Of a stretch of 8,672 nt of DNA, positions 1 to 6,328 are shown one piece after another. Both the position numbers and the translations under genes were made by a program. The stretch lies in the NCBI GenBank assembly GCA_005885115.1, contig VAXX01000465.1, positions 1 through 8,672 on the forward strand, written 5' to 3'. The DNA comes from Actinomycetota bacterium. Lineage in GTDB: Bacteria; Actinomycetota; Actinomycetes; Mycobacteriales; Micromonosporaceae. The stretch's first letter is position 1; the number at the start of each line of letters is the position of its first letter. The notes under the pieces were generated by a model that saw only the letters and a list, made by a program, of their open reading frames with translations, ran no database searches and was not told the origin of the DNA.

Positions 1-656
1 GACCGGGGCCGTGGCTGGTCCGGGCGGTACAGGCGGCGACCGTACTGCCGGTGTGTGCGCTGACCCTCGCGGTGGGCGGGGACGACCTGCCGGTACTGGC
101 GCTGTGCCTGCTGGCGCTGGCGTACGCGGCCCGTGACCGGTACGCCGCCGCCGGCATCGCCGTCGGGGTCGCCGGTGCGCTCAAGCTGTTCGCCTGGCCG
201 GTGGCGCTGGTCCTGCTCGTCCTGGCGGTACGCCGCCGGGGAGCGGGCCGCTTCGCCGCCGGTGCGTTCGGTCTCCCCGTCCTGGCCCTGGTCCCGGCGT
301 TCCTGGTCAACCGGGACGCCACCGTGGAGAACGTGGTCCGGTTCCCGCTCGGCCGGGGCCTGGTCCGCAGCCCGGCCGCCAGCCCGTTCCCGGGCCACCT
401 GATCGCGACACTGCTCCCCGGCGGCCCGGCGATCGCGGCGGTACTCCTGCTCGGCGCCGGCATCGGGATCGGGGTCTGGCTGCTGCGCCGCCCGCCCGTC
501 GACGCCGCTTCGGCCGCCGCCGTATGCGCGGTCGGCCTGCTCGCGGCCACGCTGCTGATGCCGGCGACCCGCTTCGGGTACCTGCTCTACCCGGCCGCGT
601 ACGCCTTGTGGATCCCCGCGCTGTCCCGCCCCGCAGGCCCGACACTGGAGGGGTGA
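1..656 (+). CDS. GT87/DUF2029-like integral membrane glycosyltransferase, C-terminal part
   Basis: The frame is open from the window edge (first full codon at 3) to TGA at 654-656, showing about 217 residues; the start lies upstream. The visible part is Ala/Leu/Val-rich with several membrane helices separated by short Arg-rich loops. The stretch with DDLPVLALCLLALAYAARDR followed by AGALKLFAWP resembles the helix-loop pattern of GT87/DUF2029 polyprenyl-phosphate-sugar mannosyltransferases (GT-C fold), as does the late RFGYLLYP motif. Such enzymes transfer sugars from lipid-linked donors on the outer face of the membrane in actinobacteria. The catalytic Asp region near the N-terminus is outside the window, so activity cannot be judged. 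The stop overlaps the start of the next gene (GTGA), implying translational coupling. An unrelated polytopic membrane protein remains possible. Confidence 0.65.
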   Translation, partial: PGPWLVRAVQAATVLPVCALTLAVGGDDLPVLALCLLALAYAARDRYAAAGIAVGVAGALKLFAWPVALVLLVLAVRRRGAGRFAAGAFGLPVLALVPAFLVNRDATVENVVRFPLGRGLVRSPAASPFPGHLIATLLPGGPAIAAVLLLGAGIGIGVWLLRRPPVDAASAAAVCAVGLLAATLLMPATRFGYLLYPAAYALWIPALSRPAGPTLEG

Positions 657-1279
657 CGGGGTACCGCGACCGGGCGCACGCGGGGAGTGTCCTGGCCGTC
701 GCGCTCGACCGCTACCGGGACCGGTCCGACGTCGTCGTACTCGGTCTGGTCCGGGGCGGCGTCCCGGTGGCCGCCGAGGTGGCCGCCGCGCTGCGGGTAC
801 CGCTGGATGTGCTGGTGGTACGCAAGCTCGGCGTACCCCGGTTCCCGGAACTGGCCTTCGGGGCGCTGGGCCCCGGCGGGGTACAGGTGCTCAACCCCGA
901 CGTCGCCCGACGGCTCGACCGGCACCAGGTCGAGGTCGTGGTGGCCGCCGAGTCGGCGGAGCTGGTCCGGCGGGAGCAGCGGTACCGGGCCGGTCGGCCA
1001 CCGTTGGCGCTGGCTGGACGTACCGCCATCCTGGTCGATGACGGCCTGGCCACCGGGGCCAGCGCCGCTGTCGCGGTGGCCGTGGCGCGGCAGCTCGGCG
1101 CCGCCCGGGTCGTGCTCGCGGTACCCGTCGGCCCGCCCGACGCGATCACCCGGCTGGCAGGGCTGGCCGATGAGGTCTGCTGCCCGCTGACCCCGGCCCG
1201 GTTCGGCGCCGTCGGCCGGTACTACCTGGACTTCGCGCAGGTATCCGACGACGAGGTCACCGCGCTGCTGGCCGGCTAG
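653..1279 (+). CDS. Phosphoribosyltransferase-domain protein (type I PRTase fold)
   Basis: This is a 208-residue cytoplasmic protein starting at GTG 653, which overlaps the upstream TGA and follows a GGAGGG run; an in-frame GTG at 608 is possible but would lie inside the previous gene. The sequence opens with YRDRAHAGSVLAVAL, typical of this family. The PRPP-binding loop ILVDDGLATGAS sits at about residues 126-137 (two acidic residues, then the Thr-Gly loop). VLGLVRGGVPVA (29-40) and VVRKLG (55-60) form the N-terminal half of the fold. Family members bind PRPP or related phosphoribosyl compounds; the exact substrate of these stand-alone actinobacterial proteins is generally unassigned. It ends at TAG 1277-1279 in a CTAG shared with the convergent dnaB stop, with no room for a terminator between them. 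The fold call is firm; the substrate is unknown. Confidence 0.85.
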   Translation: MTGYRDRAHAGSVLAVALDRYRDRSDVVVLGLVRGGVPVAAEVAAALRVPLDVLVVRKLGVPRFPELAFGALGPGGVQVLNPDVARRLDRHQVEVVVAAESAELVRREQRYRAGRPPLALAGRTAILVDDGLATGASAAVAVAVARQLGAARVVLAVPVGPPDAITRLAGLADEVCCPLTPARFGAVGRYYLDFAQVSDDEVTALLAG

Positions 1280-3888
1280 CCAATGGCCATGTCGACGAAG
1301 CGGGACAGGTGCAGCTGAGCCGCGACAGTGACAGTGTCGGTGGGGCCGTTGCGGTGCTTGGCGACGATGAAGTCCGCCTCGCCCGCCCGTGGCGACTCCT
1401 TGTCGTAGTAGTCGTCCCGGTGCAGCAGGATGACAACGTCGGCATCCTGCTCAATTGATCCTGATTCGCGCAGATCAGACAGTTGCGGCCGCTTGTCGGT
1501 CCGCTGCTCGGGACCCCGGTTGAGCTGGCTGACCGCGACGACCGGGCACTCGACCTCCTTGGCCAGCAGCTTCAGGCCCCGGGACAGCTCCGCGACCTCC
1601 TGCTGCCGGCTCTCCACCCGCTTCGGCGAGGTCATCAGCTGGAGGTAGTCCACGATGATCAGCTTCAGGTCGTGCCGCTGCTTGAGTCTGCGCGCCTTCG
1701 CACGGATCTCCATCAAGGTCATGTTGGGCGTGTCGTCGACAAAGAGCGGCGCTTCACTGATCTCACCCATCCGCCGGGCCAGCTTGGTCCAGTCGTCGTC
1801 GGAGAGCTGACCCGAGCGCAGGACATGCAGCGGTACCCGCGCCTCCGCCGACAGCAGCCGCATGACGATCTCGACCTTGCTCATCTCCAGTGAGAAGATC
1901 GCGCTGGAGAAGTTCTGCCGCACCGAGGTAGCCCGGGCAAAATCCATTGCCGCGGTGGAGTTGTGGGTAGGAATCATCGACCGACCGGCAAGGTACAGGT
2001 GGTCGTCGTTGTCGACCGTCACGCACCGGACCGGCACGCTGGGCACCGGTCGTACCGCCACGATGAACCGCGATCCACTGCGGGTGGTGTCCGTGCTCCG
2101 ACGCCGTTCCTTGTGCGCGATCCGCTTGCGTTCCAGGCGGAACACGTCGTCCACGGTGGAGAAGTTGAGTATGTATGCGGTCGACGACGCCTCGGTCCGG
2201 CCCCTGACCTGCTTCGTGGTCACCGAACAGCGGTAACCGAGCCCGACCACGAGTTCGTAGACGTCGTACGCCAGCCGCCGGGAGGTCGAGCAGTACTGAA
2301 CGCTACCGGTCGCGCCCACCGTGCCATCGGTGTCCAGGAGGCCGGCGAGCAAGGCCCGCCGCTGACCTTCGGCGGCCCGCAGGTACTCCACCGGGATGTG
2401 CTTGTCGCTGAAGACACCGAGGGTGCGCAGCAGACCGGTCACCGAGCCGAACCGGGCATGACAGGACCGGCACCGGTGGGAACCGCCCGCGACCGCAGCG
2501 GTCGACACACCACAGTTGACGCAGCCCGCGGGCGGCACCGGCGCGGACACTCTTCGCGACCTGCCGCCGCACGACTGTCCACACGTCTTCGCGGTCGGGA
2601 ACTTCGGCTGGAACGCCATACCGCAGACCACGCAGGGGCGTTCCGGAATGGCCGGCAGGTCGGGCAGGAGCAGCGTATAGACCCGTGGACCGCTAGGCCG
2701 GGTCACCAGTCCCTCCGCTTCGATGTACAGGAGGATTTCGGGATCATCGGAGGAGATCCGAGCCGCCTCCGAGTGGCCGTCGCCGAGCCAGGCGCCGAGG
2801 GTGTACGGCGGCAACAGCAGATCCCGCTCGGCAAGCTGGAGCGGGCGGCAGTTGGTCACGGAGTGGTTGACCCGCCGGTCGGCCGTCGACGTGCGTACCG
2901 TGTCCGCGATCTCCCGGGTCGTACGTACCTGCGGCGGCTGCCCGTACCGGCGAGCCTTCCGGTCGTGGGTGAGCCAACGGTGCTCAGCATCCGCGACGAG
3001 GACGCTGCCGTCGGAGAATTCGACCTCGTAACACGGCCGGCCGACCATGATCTCGCTCAGCGCGACCACGGTGGTGGGCCGGCCGTCGGCGCCGATGAGC
3101 CGATCGCCGACCTTGACCTCGCCCATCGTCGTCCAGCCGTCGGGCCTCGCGAGCGGGGTGTCGAGCGCGAGGGCCTTTCCCAAGCCGGGACGTCCGGCGA
3201 CGATGATCAACTGGCCGGGGTGCAGGCCGTTGAGCAGCCGGTCGAGGTCGGTGAACCCGGTCGGTACGCCGGTCATCACGCCACCCTGCGAACCCACCGC
3301 CTCGATCTCGTCCAGGGTCGGCTGGAGCAGTTCGGACAGGATCGCGAAGTCCTCGCTGACCCGCCGGTCGGTGACGTCGTACACCGCTTGCTGGGCGAGG
3401 TCGACCAGGTCGTCCACGTCCCGGCCGCCACCGGCGGCCGACCCGTACCCGAGCTGGACGATCCGGGTGCCGGCCTCGATCAGCCGGCGGAGCACGGCGC
3501 GCTCGGAGACGATCCGCGCGTAGTAGGCGGCGTTGGCGGCGGTCGGCACGCTGGAGATCAGCGTGTGCAGGTACGGGGCGCCGCCGACCCGACCGAGCGC
3601 CCCGGAGTCGGCGAGCGCGGCGGCCACCGTGATGGCGTCGGCGGGCTCGCCCCGCCCGTACAGGTCCAGTATCGCGTCGAAGATCGTGCCGTGCGCCGGC
3701 TTGTAGAAGTCGACGATCTTGAGGATCTCCACGACGTCGGCGATGGCGTCCTTGGACAGCATCATCCCGCCGAGTACGCACTGCTCCGCGGCGATGTCCT
3801 GGGGCGGCGACCGGTCGTACTGGCCGTCGCCGCCGCGCGGGTCGGCCGGGCGCGGCTCTGCCGGCCGTACCTCATCGGCGATCGACAC
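1276..3888 (-). CDS. dnaB: Replicative DNA helicase DnaB, interrupted by an intein in the P-loop
   Basis: The precursor has 870 residues: a DnaB of about 465 residues, normal for the family, plus a 405-residue intein. DnaB is the hexameric 5'-3' helicase that unwinds DNA at the replication fork. The N-terminal domain begins at PPQDIAAEQCVLGGMM (about residue 28). Walker A is split: AGRPGLGK, then the intein, then STAAMDFA. Further motifs are IFSLEMS, Walker B LIIVDYLQLM (Asp747), VVAVSQLNRG, the SIEQDAD motif (about 810-817, a known intein site that is empty here) and KHRNGPTDTV with the likely arginine finger. I chose GTG at 3888 because GGGGAG (3894-3899) lies 5 nt upstream; an in-frame TTG at 3924 would add 12 residues without a better ribosome site. 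The gene is on the same strand as rplI but separated from it by an oppositely oriented gene. Its TAG is shared within CTAG with the convergent neighbour. Confidence 0.96.
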   Translation of the reverse strand: MSIADEVRPAEPRPADPRGGDGQYDRSPPQDIAAEQCVLGGMMLSKDAIADVVEILKIVDFYKPAHGTIFDAILDLYGRGEPADAITVAAALADSGALGRVGGAPYLHTLISSVPTAANAAYYARIVSERAVLRRLIEAGTRIVQLGYGSAAGGGRDVDDLVDLAQQAVYDVTDRRVSEDFAILSELLQPTLDEIEAVGSQGGVMTGVPTGFTDLDRLLNGLHPGQLIIVAGRPGLGKALALDTPLARPDGWTTMGEVKVGDRLIGADGRPTTVVALSEIMVGRPCYEVEFSDGSVLVADAEHRWLTHDRKARRYGQPPQVRTTREIADTVRTSTADRRVNHSVTNCRPLQLAERDLLLPPYTLGAWLGDGHSEAARISSDDPEILLYIEAEGLVTRPSGPRVYTLLLPDLPAIPERPCVVCGMAFQPKFPTAKTCGQSCGGRSRRVSAPVPPAGCVNCGVSTAAVAGGSHRCRSCHARFGSVTGLLRTLGVFSDKHIPVEYLRAAEGQRRALLAGLLDTDGTVGATGSVQYCSTSRRLAYDVYELVVGLGYRCSVTTKQVRGRTEASSTAYILNFSTVDDVFRLERKRIAHKERRRSTDTTRSGSRFIVAVRPVPSVPVRCVTVDNDDHLYLAGRSMIPTHNSTAAMDFARATSVRQNFSSAIFSLEMSKVEIVMRLLSAEARVPLHVLRSGQLSDDDWTKLARRMGEISEAPLFVDDTPNMTLMEIRAKARRLKQRHDLKLIIVDYLQLMTSPKRVESRQQEVAELSRGLKLLAKEVECPVVAVSQLNRGPEQRTDKRPQLSDLRESGSIEQDADVVILLHRDDYYDKESPRAGEADFIVAKHRNGPTDTVTVAAQLHLSRFVDMAIG
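2200..2799 (-). other. LAGLIDADG homing endonuclease domain inside the DnaB intein
   Basis: Two LAGLIDADG helices are visible: LGAWLGDGH (precursor 364-372, acidic Asp370) and LLAGLLDTDG (513-522, acidic Asp521). Between them, just before the second, is the block D pattern LLRTLGVFSDKHIPVEYL (about 487-503). After the second comes the block H pattern ending VYELVVGLGYRCSV. Both catalytic acidic positions are kept, so the enzyme may still cleave intein-free dnaB alleles at the P-loop and promote homing. The spacing between the helices is enlarged by a cysteine-rich insert, annotated separately. The outer limits of the domain are estimated from the motifs. Confidence 0.88.
2461..2634 (-). other. 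Tandem zinc-knuckle insert between the two LAGLIDADG motifs
   Basis: Two four-Cys units lie in tandem. Unit 1 is C-x2-C-x13-C-x3-C (precursor Cys419, 422, 436, 440), within CVVCGMAFQPKF and CGQSCGGRSRR. Unit 2 is C-x2-C-x13-C-x2-C (Cys456, 459, 473, 476), within CVNCG and CRSC. Unit 1 resembles the short zinc fingers that accompany phage and HNH-type DNA enzymes; the Arg-rich tail after it fits DNA contact. I infer a DNA-recognition module, with zinc- or redox-sensing of splicing as an alternative. Metal binding itself is not shown by sequence. Confidence 0.75.
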
Positions 3889-3970
3889 CGCGACTCCCCA
3901 CCCCTCACGTGCTCCAACTGCCAATGATCCGCAGAGGTATGACAGTTCCTACGGAGGGACAACGGGAGGA

Positions 3971-3976
3971 ACGATA
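3971..3976 (-). promoter_or_regulatory. Candidate -10 element for dnaB
   Basis: On the minus strand this reads TATCGT, matching the actinobacterial TANNNT pattern, about 80 nt upstream of the dnaB GTG. A TTACGG lies 17 bp upstream as a poor -35 match. The evidence is weak and other positions could serve. Confidence 0.22.
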
Positions 3977-4312
3977 CGGAGGCTGCGGCGGGGCCGTAAA
4001 ACCCGGCGGTGGACCGCGCTGGGGACAATCTGTGGACGCCGGCCGGGCTAGCTGTGCGCAGCCCGGGGACAAGCCTGTGGACAGTCCGTTGATCCCGCGC
4101 CGGAACCGCCGGTAACCAGGTACGACGTGCTCCACAGGGTGTGTACGGAAGAAACCTGGCCGGGCCGGTACGGACCACGGTGTGCGTGACGCTGTGTACG
4201 ACCTGTGGATACTTTGGCCGATGGCCCGGACATATGGGGCGTGAGCTGCCGGAACTTTTTCCACAGGCGGTGTGGTGGAGAACTCCCATCGGCGTGTCGC
4301 GCCAGTTCCCAG

Positions 4313-4318
4313 TACCGT
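4313..4318 (+). promoter_or_regulatory. Candidate -10 element for a leaderless transcript of the membrane-protein gene
   Basis: TACCGT lies 7 nt before the GTG at 4326, the spacing expected if transcription starts at or next to the start codon. Leaderless mRNAs are common in actinobacteria. No clear -35 is seen. Confidence 0.3.
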
Positions 4319-4325
4319 AGGGCAC

Positions 4326-4940
4326 GTGAGTGTCTGGCAGGCTGAGTCACGCTACGGGGGTGACGACCCCGAAGCGGAGCGTTACCCGGAGTGGATTCCC
4401 CGGCCCACCGCGTCGCCCCGCGAGCGGTTCACCGGTCGGGTATCGATGTCACCGCCGGTGTCCCCGGCCGTCCCACCGATGGTGCCCGCCATGCGCCGCC
4501 CGCCGCTGCCGGAGACCGTCCCCGGTCCCCGCAATGCCCGCAGCCGGTACGACGGCCGGGTCACCCGGCACGCCGCCGACGAGCTGGACGAGCTCCCCGA
4601 GGACCGCCACTACCTGGCGACGTTCGGCTGGACGGCGGCGTGGTACACGGTACCCGTGGCGATCTTCTCCGCTTGGAGCCTGACCTTCCCGGCCGATCCC
4701 GGCACCGCCTGCGCGCACCCCACCGGCGGGGCCTGTGTCTCCCCGCGTACCGCCGCGTTGGCCAACCTGATCCACGGCATCCCCCGGGTCGGCGTCGCGC
4801 TGGGCATCGCCCTGCTGGTCGCCGGCCTGATCCGGCTGGGCAGTTCGGCCTGGCGCCCGGTCACCGTCGGCTTCTCCTCGGCGATCATCGGCGCGGGGCT
4901 GGCGACCGTCCTCTACTCGGTGCTCACCACCGGCGGATAA
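4326..4940 (+). CDS. Putative three-TM membrane protein of unknown function
   Basis: A 204-residue protein from GTG 4326, chosen because coding-like sequence begins there; only a weak AGGG (4319-4322) precedes it, and the transcript may be leaderless. An upstream in-frame GTG at 4272 would add 18 poorly coding residues. Residues 1 to about 98 are hydrophilic and Pro/Arg-rich (PPVSPAVPPMVP, then an acidic ADELDELPEDRHY), so probably a cytoplasmic disordered tail. Three hydrophobic segments follow at about 100-121, 154-172 and 179-200. The loop between the first two has two Cys (CAHPTGGAC), which could form a disulfide if extracellular. I do not recognise a family. It sits against the operon direction between dnaB and rplI, so it is not part of that operon, and ends just before a shared terminator. 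Confidence 0.8.
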   Translation: MSVWQAESRYGGDDPEAERYPEWIPRPTASPRERFTGRVSMSPPVSPAVPPMVPAMRRPPLPETVPGPRNARSRYDGRVTRHAADELDELPEDRHYLATFGWTAAWYTVPVAIFSAWSLTFPADPGTACAHPTGGACVSPRTAALANLIHGIPRVGVALGIALLVAGLIRLGSSAWRPVTVGFSSAIIGAGLATVLYSVLTTGG

Positions 4941-4944
4941 CGCC

Positions 4945-4975
4945 AAGGGCGCCCCACCCACGGTGGGACGCCCTT
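4945..4975. terminator. Bidirectional hairpin between the membrane-protein gene and rplI
   Basis: Arms AAGGGCGCCCCACC (4945-4958) and GGTGGGACGCCCTT (4962-4975) pair over 14 positions with one mismatch around a 3-nt loop. The hairpin lies 4 bp after the plus-strand stop and 14 bp after the minus-strand rplI stop. The symmetric A and T ends suit termination of both convergent genes. Confidence 0.85.
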
Positions 4976-4989
4976 GAACCGCCGATGCG

Positions 4990-5439
4990 CTACTTGGCCG
5001 GTACCACGTTGAGCGCGAACTTGGCGACGACCTCCGGGTGCAGGCGTACCTGGACCTGGTAGTTGCCGACCGCCTTGATGTGCCCGGGCAGCTCGACCCG
5101 GCGCCGGTCCAGGTCCGGACCGCCGGCCGACCGGACCGCCGTGACGACCTCGCCGGTGGTGATCGAGCCGAACAGCCGGCCACCGGTACCCGCACGTGCG
5201 GTCAGGCTGACCTTCAGGCCCTCCAGCTGCGACTTCACCTCGTTGGCGTGGCCCAGATCCCGGATCTCCCGGGCCGACCGGGCCCGCTTGATCACCGTGA
5301 TCTGCTTCTCCGCGCCCCGGGTCCACGGGATGGCGAAACCCTGCGGAAGCAGGTAGTTGCGCCCGTACCCGTCCTTGACCTCGACGACGTCGCCGGGGGC
5401 GCCGAGGCCGGTGACCTCCTGGGTGAGGATGATCTTCAC
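4990..5439 (-). CDS. rplI: 50S ribosomal protein L9 (bL9)
   Basis: This 149-residue protein, the normal bL9 length, binds 23S rRNA near the base of the L1 stalk and helps keep the reading frame. The N-terminal domain begins VKIILTQEVTGLGAPGDVV with the conserved DGYGRNYLLPQGFA segment (about 23-36). A helical linker follows, then the C-terminal domain with GGRLFGSIT and LPGHIKAVGNYQV. The start is GTG 5439, preceded by GAGGGGG and a short spacer; an in-frame ATG at 5538 would only extend into rpsR. It is the last gene of the rpsF-ssb-rpsR-rplI operon, 13 bp after rpsR, and ends before the shared hairpin at 4945-4975. Confidence 0.97.
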   Translation of the reverse strand: MKIILTQEVTGLGAPGDVVEVKDGYGRNYLLPQGFAIPWTRGAEKQITVIKRARSAREIRDLGHANEVKSQLEGLKVSLTARAGTGGRLFGSITTGEVVTAVRSAGGPDLDRRRVELPGHIKAVGNYQVQVRLHPEVVAKFALNVVPAK

Positions 5440-5452
5440 GTCGGTCCCCCTC

Positions 5453-5692
5453 TCAGCGCGCCGTCGCGGTGTACGGCAGGAGCGCCATCTCGCGGGCGTT
5501 CTTGACCGCACGGGCGATCTGGCGCTGCTGTTGGGCACTGACCCCGGTCACCCGCCGAGCGCGGATCTTCCCGCGGTCGGAGATGAACTTGCGCAGCAGC
5601 GCGGTGTCCTTGTAGTCGATGTAGGTGATCCCCTCCTTGTCGAGCGGGTTCACCTTCTTCTTCGGCTTGCGAAGTGCCGCAGCCTTAGCCAT
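5453..5692 (-). CDS. rpsR: 30S ribosomal protein S18 (bS18), cysteine-free form
   Basis: A 79-residue protein of normal length that in the 30S platform pairs with S6 on 16S rRNA. The conserved core [20 protein letters not shown] is followed by RARRVTG and [11 protein letters not shown]. It has no Cys at all: the usual zinc-site CxxC near the N-terminus reads NPLD, and the later Cys/His positions read VSAQQQ. This is the zinc-independent (C-minus) version. The start ATG 5692 has GGAG seven bases upstream; a longer frame to 5710 adds residues inside the ribosome site. It lies 18 bp after ssb and 13 bp before rplI, in the classic operon order. Confidence 0.97.
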   Translation of the reverse strand: MAKAAALRKPKKKVNPLDKEGITYIDYKDTALLRKFISDRGKIRARRVTGVSAQQQRQIARAVKNAREMALLPYTATAR

Positions 5693-5710
5693 TGCTCTAC
5701 TCCGGGTCAC

Positions 5711-6214
5711 TTAGAAAGGTGGCTCTTCGTCGAAGTTGCCCCCGCCGCTGGAGGCTGGCGCGGCCGTGGCCCACGGATCGTCGGCCGTGAAGCCGCCACC
5801 GCCACCGGAACCGCCACCGGAGGCACCGAACCCGCCACCGCCGGAGCTGCGCGACATCTTCTGCACCTTCGCCGTGGCGTACCGCAGCGACGGGCCGATC
5901 TCGTCGACCTCAAGCTCGTAGACAGTGCGCTTCTCGCCCTCTTTCGTCTCGTACGACCGCTGGCGCAGCCGACCCGAGACGATCACGCGAGAGCCGCGTT
6001 GCAGCGACTCGGCGACGTTCTCCGCCGCCTGCCGCCACACCGAGCACGCCAGGAACAGCGGCTCGCCGTCCTTCCACTCGCCCGACGCGCGGTCCAGGGT
6101 CCGCGGGGTCGAAGCGACCCGGAACTTGGCGACCGCCGCGCCCGACGGGGTGAAGCGCAGCTCGGGGTCGTCGGTCAGGTTGCCGACGACCGTGATGATG
6201 GTCTCTCCTGCCAT
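5711..6214 (-). CDS. ssb: Single-stranded DNA-binding protein SSB
   Basis: This 167-residue protein coats single-stranded DNA during replication and repair and recruits partners. The OB-fold fills about residues 1-115, starting [20 protein letters not shown] with conserved aromatic and basic positions ([21 protein letters not shown]). A Gly-rich linker follows ([18 protein letters not shown]), its DNA a run of GCC/ACC-type codons on the plus strand. The acidic tip DEEPPF, the partner-binding hook, ends the protein. The start ATG 6214 is preceded by GAGGAG at a 6-nt spacing. It sits between the broken rpsF and rpsR, the standard actinobacterial arrangement. The 114 bp between the rpsF remnant and ssb holds no gene that I can see. 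Confidence 0.97.
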   Translation of the reverse strand: MAGETIITVVGNLTDDPELRFTPSGAAVAKFRVASTPRTLDRASGEWKDGEPLFLACSVWRQAAENVAESLQRGSRVIVSGRLRQRSYETKEGEKRTVYELEVDEIGPSLRYATAKVQKMSRSSGGGGFGASGGGSGGGGGFTADDPWATAAPASSGGGNFDEEPPF

Positions 6215-6328
6215 CGCCTACTCCTCGTTTCGATCTGCGTCGTTCGTGGGCCGGCACTTGGGCTGGACCAGCAAGGCAGCGCTCGTCAGCTTGGCATACC
6301 GGTACGACAGATCGCGGGGTACCGTACG

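Larger units (their letters stand above)
1960..3174 (-). other. DnaB P-loop intein, 405 residues, class 3 type with homing endonuclease
   Basis: The intein occupies precursor residues 239-643 (GTG numbering). It begins ALALDTPLARPDGW and ends MIPTHN, followed by Ser644 as the +1 extein residue. The first residue is Ala, so the usual Cys/Ser nucleophile is missing. The class 3 triad is visible: Trp305 in block B (DAEHRW, with block-B His303), Cys622 in block F (VRCVTVD) and Thr641 before the terminal His642-Asn643. In class 3 inteins the block-F Cys makes the first branched intermediate, then Asn cyclises and Ser644 is joined to Lys238. Removing it restores a perfect GRPGLGKST Walker A. P-loop DnaB inteins are known from mycobacteria, where the ones I recall are small; this one carries a full endonuclease domain. 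The boundaries are precise because both exteins match the DnaB family on each side. Confidence 0.95.
3889..4325. promoter_or_regulatory. Divergent intergenic region of dnaB with a cluster of DnaA-box-like 9-mers
   Basis: This 437-bp stretch between the divergent dnaB and membrane-protein genes contains no convincing gene. From 4020 to 4265 it holds repeated near-matches to the DnaA box TTRTCCACA: TGGGGACAA 4020-4028, TGTGGACGC 4031-4039, TGTGGACAG 4076-4084, TGCTCCACA 4128-4136, TGTGGATAC 4204-4212 and TTTTCCACA 4257-4265. Four of these differ from a consensus form at one position and two at two positions. Another TGTGG core is at 4271. The core CCACA/TGTGG occurs six times where, assuming about 70% GC, roughly 0.5 would be expected. 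I infer DnaA binding, either regulating dnaB or acting as a DnaA reservoir or origin-like element. Short ORFs on both strands here look like noise. Confidence 0.5.

Noticed and set aside
1435..1465. Second intein in dnaB at the SIEQD site
   Set aside because: The RESGSIEQDADVVILLHRDD segment is continuous, so this site is empty.
1963..3927. 654-residue open frame on the plus strand opposite dnaB
   Set aside because: It lies wholly antisense to dnaB and its intein, and its translation is an Arg/Gly/His-rich mix without recognisable domains, typical of the mirror frame of a high-GC gene.
3889..4325. The main chromosomal origin oriC
   Set aside because: Actinobacterial oriC normally lies between dnaA and dnaN, neither of which is here, and there is no clear AT-rich unwinding region. 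I kept only the claim of DnaA-box-like sites.
3762..4350. Several overlapping frames in and around the dnaB upstream region on both strands
   Set aside because: They overlap each other and the ends of dnaB or the membrane-protein gene, have irregular Pro/Arg/Ser composition and no ribosome sites; the region reads as regulatory.
5780..5850. Short tandem repeat array in ssb
   Set aside because: It is the codon-level consequence of the Gly-rich linker, irregular and ordinary for SSB proteins.
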